A stretch of DNA of 5,951 bases, taken from Eubacterium sp. CAG:248 (GTDB taxonomy: Bacteria > Bacillota > Clostridia > Lachnospirales > Lachnospiraceae). The notes beneath the pieces are model-generated. The model did not search any database. It saw only the letters and a program-made list of their open reading frames with translations, and was not told the origin of the DNA. Within the stretch, counting starts at the first letter, position 1, and each line of letters starts with the position of its first letter. Shown here in pieces: positions 1-4,711 of this stretch. The stretch is from positions 1 to 5,951 of the forward strand of contig FR886150.1 in assembly GCA_000436475.1 (NCBI GenBank), given 5' to 3'. The position numbers and the translations under genes are program-made.

Positions 1-533
1 GCTCTAACATAGCAATTACAGGATTGTCTTCGGCAGCCACTACATTTTCAGGACAGAATTATGGTGCGAAGAAATATTCAAGAATCAAAGAGGGACACTG
101 GAGAATTCCAATATGCTCAGGATTGATTACATTAAGCTTCGGATTGTTTTTTATTATGATACATAAACCTATAATCCGTTTCTTTTCATCAGATGAAATG
201 GTATTGATGTATGCGAGCAGGCATATCGTTGTTATGCTGCTTTCACAGTGGTTTTTTGCTATTTTTAACTGTATAATATCTATTGTAAACGGAACTGGAA
301 AGGTGCGTTATACTACAATTGTAAACATTCTTATGCTTTGGGCAGTCAGAATTCCAAGTGCTTACATTATTAACAGATACTTTGATGGAACATGGGTAAT
401 GTTGTGCTTCCCAATTTCTTTCAGCTTTGGAATGTTTGCAATGATAGGTTATTATCTGTTCTCACCGGCATGGAAGGAAGTTATGAGAATGGCAGGAAAG
501 AAACAAAATGAAGGTGAGAAGAATCTGGCGTAA
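1..533 (+). CDS. MATE family efflux transporter, C-terminal part (5' truncated by window edge)
   Basis: This is the end of a cation-coupled MATE exporter of the cytoplasmic membrane, a family that expels drugs, dyes and toxic metabolites. The reading frame is open from base 3, and about 176 residues are visible against a usual length near 450. The fragment begins inside a helix and then shows the loop motif ATTFSGQNYGAKKY (fragment residues about 12-25), which matches the conserved 'GQxxGA' loop between helices 8 and 9. Four hydrophobic helices follow at about residues 35-54, 71-95, 103-124 and 130-153, the expected helices 9-12, then a short charged cytoplasmic tail ending in TAA. A TTG at 24 is in frame but lies inside the conserved domain, so it is not the start. 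No frameshift is seen. Substrate cannot be predicted. Transcription probably ends at the hairpin at 641-689. Confidence 0.9.
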   Translation, partial: SNIAITGLSSAATTFSGQNYGAKKYSRIKEGHWRIPICSGLITLSFGLFFIMIHKPIIRFFSSDEMVLMYASRHIVVMLLSQWFFAIFNCIISIVNGTGKVRYTTIVNILMLWAVRIPSAYIINRYFDGTWVMLCFPISFSFGMFAMIGYYLFSPAWKEVMRMAGKKQNEGEKNLA

Positions 534-537
534 GTAA

Positions 538-566
538 TATTGCAGGCTTGCGAAAAGAGTGCAATA
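538..566 (+). other. Stem-loop directly after the MATE gene
   Basis: TATTGCA at 538-544 pairs with TGCAATA at 560-566, and CTT 547-549 can pair with AAG 555-557 inside, leaving a small GG/AG internal loop. It begins five bases after the MATE stop codon. No T-tract follows, so it is more likely a 3'-end RNA-stabilising hairpin than a terminator, or it may be chance. Confidence 0.3.
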
Positions 567-640
567 AGATTGATAAAAAATTAAAGAACAGCAAATCATC
601 AACATACAACTATATATAATAACTTTGATATAAAGAAGCA

Positions 641-689
641 GAGCAAGTGCTAAGGCAACGAAAACCTTTCAGTACTTGCTCTTATTTTA
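641..689 (+). terminator. Rho-independent terminator after MATE gene
   Basis: GAGCAAGTGCT (641-651) pairs with AGTACTTGCTC (671-681) with one G-T wobble. Inside it AAGG (652-655) pairs with CCTT (665-668). The right arm is followed by the T-rich run TTATTTTA. This arrangement suits an intrinsic terminator ending the MATE transcript and insulating the downstream MarR promoter. Confidence 0.8.
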
Positions 690-716
690 TCACTAATGCT
701 TACATAAAAATCATTA

Positions 717-741
717 CACAAAATAGAGTAAAGATTTTGTG
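717..741. repeat. Inverted repeat upstream of the MarR promoter
   Basis: CACAAAAT (717-724) and ATTTTGTG (734-741) are perfect 8-bp arms separated by 9 bases. The centre lies about 33 bp upstream of the -35 box at 762, where an activator or second repressor site could sit. Its sequence is unrelated to the palindrome at 789-808, so the two are unlikely to bind the same protein. It could also be a chance palindrome in AT-rich DNA. Confidence 0.35.
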
Positions 742-761
742 AGTTGAATAAGAAAAAATGA

Positions 762-790
762 TTGACATAACAGAATAATCTGCCTATAAT
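762..790 (+). promoter_or_regulatory. Consensus sigma-A promoter of the marR operon
   Basis: TTGACA at 762-767 and TATAAT at 785-790 are both exact consensus hexamers with the optimal 17-bp spacer. Transcription should start near 797, giving a leader of roughly 28 bases before the MarR ATG at 825. Such a strong core promoter is expected to be held down by a repressor, and the palindrome overlapping its 3' edge fits that. Confidence 0.88.
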
Positions 791-808
791 CGTTCTAAAA
801 AGAACGAT
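789..808. promoter_or_regulatory. Probable MarR operator (perfect palindrome)
   Basis: ATCGTTCT (789-796) and AGAACGAT (801-808) are perfect 8-bp arms separated by AAAA. The palindrome begins within the last two bases of the -10 box and covers the predicted transcription start. MarR-family dimers typically bind such 16-20 bp palindromes and autorepress, and the first gene downstream is a MarR protein. That this protein binds this site is inference. Confidence 0.75.
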
Positions 809-824
809 AGTAAAGGAGGTCAGG

Positions 825-1265
825 ATGTATTTCTGGGATAAGCATAAAACAATCACAAGCTATTATGAATTACTTTCAGGAGAAGTGTGCGACAGGTATG
901 AATTAACACAGATGGAATATGATATACTTATGTTCCTTCATAATAATCCTCAGCATAATACAGCAGCAGACATAGTAAAAGTTAGAAAATCAACAAAATC
1001 CCATGTTTCAACATCACTAAAGAACCTTGAAAATAAAGGTCTTGTTGAACGAATACAAAGTAAGGATAATAAAAAGCATATTGAGATTGTTTTATTAGAT
1101 AAGGCGGAGGTAATTGTAAAAGCAGGAATAAATGCACAGAAACAGTTTGCTAAGGATGTTTTAAGTGGCTTAACAGAAGAAGAAAAGCATATGTGTATAG
1201 ATGTGTTTGATAAAATCTGCAATAATGCAGAAAAACATTTAAAAGAGTATAAGGAGCAGAACTAG
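825..1265 (+). CDS. MarR family transcriptional regulator
   Basis: This 146-residue protein has the normal MarR length and is a predicted cytoplasmic DNA-binding dimer. The winged helix is visible: LTQMEYDILMFL (27-38) is the helix before the HTH. TAADIVKVRKSTKSHVSTSL (46-65) is the HTH with its recognition helix, and LKNLENKGLVERIQSKDNKK (65-84) leads into the wing. The wing has SKDNKKH in place of the usual DxRxxR, so it remains basic. Terminal helices (about 1-25 and 95-146) would form the dimer interface. The start is supported by AAAGGAGGT at 812-820, five bases upstream. The gene leads a three-gene operon, ends two bases before the next ATG, and probably represses its own promoter through the palindrome at 789-808. 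MarR proteins usually release DNA on binding small phenolic or oxidising ligands; the ligand here is unknown. Confidence 0.92.
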   Translation: MYFWDKHKTITSYYELLSGEVCDRYELTQMEYDILMFLHNNPQHNTAADIVKVRKSTKSHVSTSLKNLENKGLVERIQSKDNKKHIEIVLLDKAEVIVKAGINAQKQFAKDVLSGLTEEEKHMCIDVFDKICNNAEKHLKEYKEQN

Positions 1266-1267
1266 TA

Positions 1268-1948
1268 ATGAAGCAGAACAATTATAAACCACAGCTTCCA
1301 GATGTTATGGAAGCAATATTTGATGCAGCATATCTGATTTTTGATCTTGTTGCTGCAATATTATTTTTTATATATTCAAATGGGGATATGTTATTTATTC
1401 TTTATGGAATATTAACATTAACACTTTGTGTGGGAGATGCATTTCATCTTGTGCCAAGAATTATCAGAGCAGTATGTGGAAGTAGTGATAAGATAAAGAA
1501 ACAGCTAGGAATTGGATTACAGATATCTTCTATTACAATGACAGCTTTTTATATTATTTTGATGTATATCTGGAAATTTACATTTCCAGGGTTTACAATA
1601 CCAGTAATAATTGAGGTTATAATATGGATATCAGCAATTGTTAGAATTGTAATATGTTTGTTCCCACAGAATAATTGGTGTACAGATGAGGGAAATATGA
1701 AATTATCCGTTATTAGAAATTCAGTTTTTGCAGTTACCGGTATAGGCGTAATTATTCTGTATATGATTTCAGGAAATGCTTGTGGATATCATCTGACAAG
1801 GATGGTAGCAGCAATTATTATTTCATTTGGATGCTATATACCAGTAACCTTATTCAGTAAAACCAAACCAAAGGTTGGACTTTTAATGATTCCGAAAACT
1901 TGTGCATATATGTGGATTATAGCTATGGGACTTCAGCTGTTGTTTTAG
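1268..1948 (+). CDS. Seven-helix integral membrane protein, family not recognised
   Basis: I do not recognise a named family. The 226-residue product has about seven hydrophobic segments (roughly 17-37, 41-62, 80-102, 111-132, 148-168, 179-196, 208-226), no signal peptide, and ends directly after the last helix. The most distinctive stretch is GDAFHLVPR (56-64) at the end of helix 2. It carries charged and polar residues (D57, H60, R64) at the membrane edge and looks like a functional motif. H175 and R178 precede helix 6. The gene begins two bases after the marR stop codon, with AAGGAG at 1251-1256 inside marR, so it is co-transcribed and perhaps translationally coupled. The context suggests a membrane partner, sensor, transporter or membrane enzyme induced with the CpeT-like protein. 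The GD-containing motif faintly recalls the YhhN/TMEM86 lysoplasmalogenase family, but the similarity is too weak to use. Confidence 0.85.
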   Translation: MKQNNYKPQLPDVMEAIFDAAYLIFDLVAAILFFIYSNGDMLFILYGILTLTLCVGDAFHLVPRIIRAVCGSSDKIKKQLGIGLQISSITMTAFYIILMYIWKFTFPGFTIPVIIEVIIWISAIVRIVICLFPQNNWCTDEGNMKLSVIRNSVFAVTGIGVIILYMISGNACGYHLTRMVAAIIISFGCYIPVTLFSKTKPKVGLLMIPKTCAYMWIIAMGLQLLF

Positions 1949-1995
1949 AATTGTAAGAATTATAATAAAATATTATCACATGGAGGCATAACATT

Positions 1996-2544
1996 ATGAT
2001 GAAAATTAAAAATTTTGTAGATCTTATGACAGGTGAGTTTGATAACAAAGAGCAGTTTATGGAAATGAAGGAGGCTGGTAAAAGCTTTCCATATGCACAA
2101 CATATAAATACAGTCTGCAATGATAAAATAAAAAATATTCCAGAGGATTTTAATGGAATATTTGTTGTAGAGGAAAGTTATTATGAAACAGATGGAAAAC
2201 GTCATGCATCACCACATTTATTTCTAATTACAGATAGTAATGATGGAATTATACTTTCTTCTTATGAAATTCCTGCAGGAGAAGACAAGAATACATTTTC
2301 CTATAACTCAATGAAGAGTGTAGATTATAGTGAACTTAGAAAATCTGAGAAGTTTACGCCAGCATTATATAAGGAAAATAATGGAAGCTGGGAGGGAGGA
2401 AGCGTAAGCCAGTTTACACCAGTTATGATATTCAGATTATGGGAACGTTTTTCAGAAACTTGCCTTGAGGTATCAGAAAGCATGGAAGTGAATGGAAAGA
2501 GAACCTTCGGGTATGATGTTCCTATTATTTATAAGAGAGTATAG
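1996..2544 (+). CDS. CpcT/CpeT-like protein (chromophore-lyase fold family), function unknown
   Basis: This 182-residue soluble protein has no signal peptide or membrane helix. Features recalling the CpcT/CpeT family occur in the family's order. FVDLMTGEFDNKEQ (7-20) resembles the family's 'W/L-MAGDFSNxxQA' start, and QHI (35-37) resembles its 'AHIRV'. FVVEESYY (56-63) resembles 'LFLEQAYD', and PHLFLI (73-78) resembles 'YRLRVL'. FTPALY (120-125) resembles the LTPADL stretch, and LEVSESMEV (157-165) followed by GYD (172-174) resembles the C-terminal 'FEVSE...GYD'. Length is close to the usual 190-200. Cyanobacterial members attach bilins to phycobiliprotein cysteines; there is no phycobiliprotein here, so binding or handling of another tetrapyrrole or lipophilic ligand is only inference. 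GGAGG at 1982-1986 supports the ATG at 1996 over that at 1999. A 47-base gap separates it from the membrane-protein gene. The family call comes from memory of motifs and needs a profile search. Confidence 0.7.
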   Translation: MMKIKNFVDLMTGEFDNKEQFMEMKEAGKSFPYAQHINTVCNDKIKNIPEDFNGIFVVEESYYETDGKRHASPHLFLITDSNDGIILSSYEIPAGEDKNTFSYNSMKSVDYSELRKSEKFTPALYKENNGSWEGGSVSQFTPVMIFRLWERFSETCLEVSESMEVNGKRTFGYDVPIIYKRV

Positions 2545-2553
2545 AACAATTGG

Positions 2554-2635
2554 ATTGCCAGCCAGGATACGAGGTACATTATTTAATATTGCCAGCAGGA
2601 TGAACCGGCTGGCAATTAACTGGCAGTGGTGCCAG
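2554..2635 (+). repeat. Cluster of GCCAGC/GCTGGC repeats able to form alternative hairpins
   Basis: Five copies of TGCCAG or its complement CTGGCA lie in about 80 bases, at 2556, 2590, 2609, 2620 and 2630. ATTGCCAGCCAGGAT (2554-2568) and ATTGCCAGCAGGAT (2588-2601) are near-direct repeats. GGCTGGCAAT (2607-2616) can pair perfectly with 2554-2563, or its last nine bases with 2588-2596, so the two stems exclude each other. CTGGCA-GTGG-TGCCAG (2620-2635) is a further tight hairpin. The stretch is more GC-rich than its surroundings. No T-tract follows. It would be transcribed as the 3' UTR of the marR operon; a dispersed intergenic repeat or a structured RNA are both possible. Confidence 0.6.
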
Positions 2636-2680
2636 GTGGTGTAGAGTTACATAATAAGCACAATATTTTATATTAAGTGT

Positions 2681-2727
2681 ACTACATATGAAACTAAAGC
2701 TTGGGTGATTTCTGTTTCATATGTAGT
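2681..2727. terminator. Bidirectional hairpin between convergent genes
   Basis: ACTACATATGAAAC (2681-2694) and GTTTCATATGTAGT (2714-2727) are perfect 14-bp arms around a 19-base loop. The right arm abuts the stop codon of the - strand oxidoreductase gene, and the + strand operon runs into it from the other side. Position and perfection suggest a shared transcription-end structure. The T-tracts are weak on both strands (TTATTCT on +, an AT-rich stretch on -), so termination efficiency is uncertain. Confidence 0.6.
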
Positions 2728-3809
2728 TATTCTGTAAGCTCCTTCATAAGTGAGTGTACAGTTGTAATCTCATTTATCCGGCCAACATTGGCACCGCAGA
2801 AGATTAAGCCATTATCTACATCTCCCTTTACAGCATTTATAAGAGCTTTTGTAATACAATATGGAACCTTTGCAGGGTTACATTTTTCAAGACAATTGTA
2901 ACATTTGGAAATTGGAATTCTTGAATTGTCAAGTTGTTTAATAAATGCATTGCGAAGAGCTCTTCCAGGCATTCCGACAGGACTTTGGATGATCTGAACG
3001 TCTTCTTGTCTGGCATTGATATAAGCCTGTTTATAAGCAGGTGATGCATCACATTCTTTAGTAGCAACGAATCTGCTTGCTATCTGTACTCCATCAGCCC
3101 CAAGCTTAATTGCATGAATAATATCCTGTTTATCGAATATTCCTCCTGCAACAATAACAGGTATTTTTTTGGAGTATTTATCTTCATATTCTTTTTTACA
3201 TTCTATAATATTAGTTATTTCATTATCGAAATCAAGTGAAGCTGTATTGTTCAGCTGTTCATTAGAAAATCCGAGGTGACCGCCAGCCTTTGGTCCCTCT
3301 ATTACGATAAAATCAGCGGTTCGGTCATACTTATGTGACCACATTTTTAATATAAGCTGTGCAGCTCTTTTTGATGATACGATAGGAGCTATCTTAGTCT
3401 GACAGGCTTTGTCTACAAGTGCTGGTAAATCAATCGGAAGACCGGCACCGCTGATAATTACATCGGCACCTGCGGCAACCGCAGCTTTTACATGTTCTTT
3501 ATAATGTTTAAGTGCAACCATAATATTTACGCCAACAAGTCCATTACCACCGGCAATTTCTTTAGCTTTGCGGATATGCTTCTTTATTGCTGCTAAATTG
3601 CAGCCGGCCTGATCATATTCAAATGCATCATCATCATAACCAATCTGGGCGGTTGAAATAATTCCGACGCCTCCTTCCTTTGCTACTGCACCTGCAAGAC
3701 TGCTTAAACTGACACCAACACCCATGCCACCTTGTATAATAGGAAGCCTTGCTGTTTTATTACCAATATGTAATTCGGGAAGCTTATATTTATTCGCACT
3801 AAGATCCAT
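2727..3809 (-). CDS. FMN-dependent nitronate monooxygenase / FabK-like NAD(P)H oxidoreductase
   Basis: The 360-residue protein is a TIM-barrel flavoenzyme of the nitronate monooxygenase/2-nitropropane dioxygenase superfamily, which also contains the enoyl-ACP reductase FabK. Visible motifs are QGGMGVGVS (26-34, flavin contact), GVNIM (93-97), SGAGLP (120-125), and EGPKAGGHLG (171-180) with the family's His at 178. AGGI (221-224) and GADGVQIASRF (237-247) form the FMN-phosphate loop. The C-terminal part carries C303-x2-C306-x3-C310-x7-C318, unlike classical FabK or fungal nitronate monooxygenases, and it is about 40 residues longer than FabK. The start ATG is preceded by GAGG (complement of 3821-3824). 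A separate promoter lies at 3904-3932, with a FabT-like palindrome at the start site. The true substrate could be a nitronate, an enoyl thioester or another electrophile; it cannot be decided from sequence. Confidence 0.9.
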   Translation of the reverse strand: MDLSANKYKLPELHIGNKTARLPIIQGGMGVGVSLSSLAGAVAKEGGVGIISTAQIGYDDDAFEYDQAGCNLAAIKKHIRKAKEIAGGNGLVGVNIMVALKHYKEHVKAAVAAGADVIISGAGLPIDLPALVDKACQTKIAPIVSSKRAAQLILKMWSHKYDRTADFIVIEGPKAGGHLGFSNEQLNNTASLDFDNEITNIIECKKEYEDKYSKKIPVIVAGGIFDKQDIIHAIKLGADGVQIASRFVATKECDASPAYKQAYINARQEDVQIIQSPVGMPGRALRNAFIKQLDNSRIPISKCYNCLEKCNPAKVPYCITKALINAVKGDVDNGLIFCGANVGRINEITTVHSLMKELTE

Positions 3810-3869
3810 ATTAAACCAATCCTCATTTCTATAGTATATATTGTTGGAGTATACAAAAATTATTGAACC

Positions 3870-3891
3870 AGTATCACAACACTTTGATACT
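3870..3891. repeat. Inverted repeat AGTATCA-N8-TGATACT in the oxidoreductase leader
   Basis: AGTATCA (3870-3876) and TGATACT (3885-3891) are perfect 7-bp arms. In the - strand transcript this lies just after the predicted start, about 60 bases before the ATG. It partly overlaps the TTTGA-N3-TCAAA palindrome, so the two cannot be occupied at once. Related AGTAT words recur at 3833 and 3848. It may be an operator half-site array, a leader hairpin, or chance. Confidence 0.4.
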
Positions 3892-3897
3892 CAAACT
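3881..3897. promoter_or_regulatory. FabT-like operator at the oxidoreductase start site
   Basis: TTTGA (3883-3887) and TCAAA (3891-3895) flank TAC, inside the 17-base A-C-TTTGA-TAC-TCAAA-C-T. The TTTGA-N3-TCAAA core and the outer A/T match the FabT (MarR-family) operator of Firmicute fatty-acid genes as I recall it. The site covers about +1 to +17 of the predicted - strand transcript, where a bound repressor would block initiation. FabK-type enoyl reductases are known FabT targets in streptococci. Binding here is inference. Confidence 0.5.
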
Positions 3898-3903
3898 ATT
3901 ATA

Positions 3904-3932
3904 ATGATAATACATCGTGGCAGAGATGTCAA
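3904..3932 (-). promoter_or_regulatory. Sigma-A promoter of the oxidoreductase gene
   Basis: Read on the - strand, TTGACA (complement of 3927-3932) is followed by a 17-base spacer and TATCAT (complement of 3904-3909), a 5/6 match to TATAAT. The predicted start is near 3897, giving a leader of about 88 bases that contains both palindromes described here. Confidence 0.75.
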
Positions 3933-4064
3933 GATTTTATTATCAACAATACCTTTTGATATAGTAATTAAAACTATGAAATGGTGTATATGTAATTGCA
4001 GTAATAACATTTAGTCTTAAAATAAGTTGTTTTAAAATTAGTTAAAAACAAGTGTCATATAATT

Positions 4065-4093
4065 TTTCAACAATGCTGTTTGTGTGTTATTAT
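4065..4093 (+). promoter_or_regulatory. Weak candidate promoter for the flavodoxin unit
   Basis: TTTCAA (4065-4070), a 17-base spacer and an extended -10, TG-T-TATTAT (4085-4093), could start transcription near 4100, just before the hairpin. An alternative exact TATAAT at 4058-4063 has no good -35 box. Either would put the hairpin inside the flavodoxin leader. Confidence 0.35.
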
Positions 4094-4107
4094 GATGTAA
4101 TGAGCGC

Positions 4108-4157
4108 AAAGGAAAAGAATGCGGCTGCGAAGCAGGCATTTACTTTTCTTTTATAAT
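4108..4157 (+). terminator. Long hairpin with T-rich tail upstream of flavodoxin: attenuator or terminator
   Basis: The left arm from 4108 (AAAGGAAAAG, then AATGC) pairs with the right arm at 4136-4152 (GCATT, TA bulge, CTTTTCTTT), with one G-T wobble. The inner stem CTGC-GAA-GCAG (4125-4135) extends it, giving about 19 pairs in all. The A-rich left and T-rich right ends give intrinsic-terminator character in either direction. It lies 40 bases upstream of the flavodoxin ATG, so it would either attenuate that operon, end a short leader RNA, or block antisense transcription. An 18-codon frame, MSAKEKNAAAKQAFTFLL (4100-4156), overlaps the hairpin but has no ribosome binding site. Confidence 0.65.
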
Positions 4158-4192
4158 AATATTATTACATTTATCAGGCAAAGGAGATAGTT

Positions 4193-4666
4193 ATGAGCAA
4201 AGCAGTTGTTTATTATTCATTATCAGGAAATACAAAAGAAGCAGCGGTAGAAATAGCAAGAAAACTTGGTGCTAAAATATTTGAAATAGAGCTACTTAAG
4301 CCATTGCCTCAAAATACAGTAAGGCAGATGATTGTTGGTGGAATGCAGTCAACATTTGGCAGAAAACCACAGATAAAAGGTGTTCCAGATAATATAGATT
4401 ACTATGATGAAATTATATTGGGCACACCTATATGGGCAGGAATGCCAGCCGCACCAGTAAATACATTTATAAAAAAATATGGAATAGCTGATAAAATAGA
4501 TGCAGTATTTACATTTAGTGGCGGCGGAGATAATGACAGATGCATGGCGCAGTTGTCAAAGACACTTAAAAATATAAAAAATGAGGTTGCATTAGCAGAC
4601 CGTAATAGCGAAATGGCAAAGGATAATCATGATAAGCTTGAGAAATTTATTATGGATATTAAGTAG
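4193..4666 (+). CDS. Flavodoxin
   Basis: The 157-residue product is a small soluble FMN electron carrier. Residues 1-8 form the first beta strand, followed by the FMN-phosphate loop SLSGNTK (9-15), matching the T/S-x-S/T-G-x-T pattern. GTPIWAGMPAAPV (77-89) is the second flavin-contacting loop with W81 positioned to stack on the isoalloxazine, and FSGGGDND (108-115) is the third loop. The length is typical for a short-chain flavodoxin or flavodoxin-like reductase of clostridia. The start is supported by AAGGAG at 4181-4186, six bases upstream. No terminator separates it from the WYL regulator, so the two are probably co-transcribed. Partner proteins are not in the window; proximity to the divergent FMN oxidoreductase is suggestive only. 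Confidence 0.92.
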   Translation: MSKAVVYYSLSGNTKEAAVEIARKLGAKIFEIELLKPLPQNTVRQMIVGGMQSTFGRKPQIKGVPDNIDYYDEIILGTPIWAGMPAAPVNTFIKKYGIADKIDAVFTFSGGGDNDRCMAQLSKTLKNIKNEVALADRNSEMAKDNHDKLEKFIMDIK

Positions 4667-4681
4667 AATATAGGGGAGTTA

Positions 4682-4711
4682 ATGCATAAGATGAACATAC
4701 AAAAAAGATGA
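4682..4711 (+). CDS. Nine-codon putative leader ORF overlapping the WYL gene start
   Basis: MHKMNIQKR followed by TGA is preceded by AGGGGAG at 4672-4678, the best Shine-Dalgarno sequence in this gap. Its stop overlaps the ATG at 4708 as ATGA, the arrangement seen in translational coupling. It may therefore carry ribosomes to the WYL start, which itself lacks a good site. The spacing (three bases to the first ATG, twelve to the second) is not ideal, and such short frames occur by chance. Confidence 0.25.
   Translation: MHKMNIQKR

Larger units (their letters stand above)
3810..4192. other. Divergent intergenic region between oxidoreductase and flavodoxin genes
   Basis: This 383-base gap holds no convincing full-length gene. 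Its left third contains the - strand promoter (3904-3932) and two overlapping palindromes in the oxidoreductase leader. Its right part contains a weak + strand promoter and a long terminator-like hairpin ahead of the flavodoxin gene. Between about 3933 and 4057 I see only AT-rich DNA with minor inverted repeats: ATAGT/ACTAT at 3961-3977 and TTAAAA/TTTTAA at 4017-4035. Confidence 0.7.

Noticed and set aside
24..26. TTG as a start codon for the first gene
   Set aside because: The frame is open to the window edge, and the residues before it continue a MATE helix, so the gene simply begins outside the window.
650..856. Open frame of 68 codons on the - strand over the marR promoter
   Set aside because: It runs through a terminator, the consensus promoter and the operator, has no ribosome site and overlaps the start of marR.
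950..1222. 90-codon open frame on the - strand inside marR
   Set aside because: It is antisense to a clear MarR winged helix, and its composition is that of a complementary-strand shadow.
1961..1966. TATAAT between the membrane-protein and CpeT-like genes as an internal promoter
   Set aside because: No acceptable -35 box lies at 16-18 bases; such hexamers are common in AT-rich gaps.
1923..2205. Two overlapping - strand open frames (65 and 81 codons) over the start of the CpeT-like gene
   Set aside because: Antisense to a gene with a good ribosome site and family-like motifs; neither has a convincing start.
2554..2635. CRISPR array
   Set aside because: The repeats are short, irregularly spaced and partly inverted, with no uniform spacers and no cas gene nearby.
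2701..3067. Open frames inside the oxidoreductase gene (66 codons on +, 76 codons on -)
   Set aside because: They lie inside the C-terminal coding region of a well-supported flavoenzyme and show no recognisable protein features.
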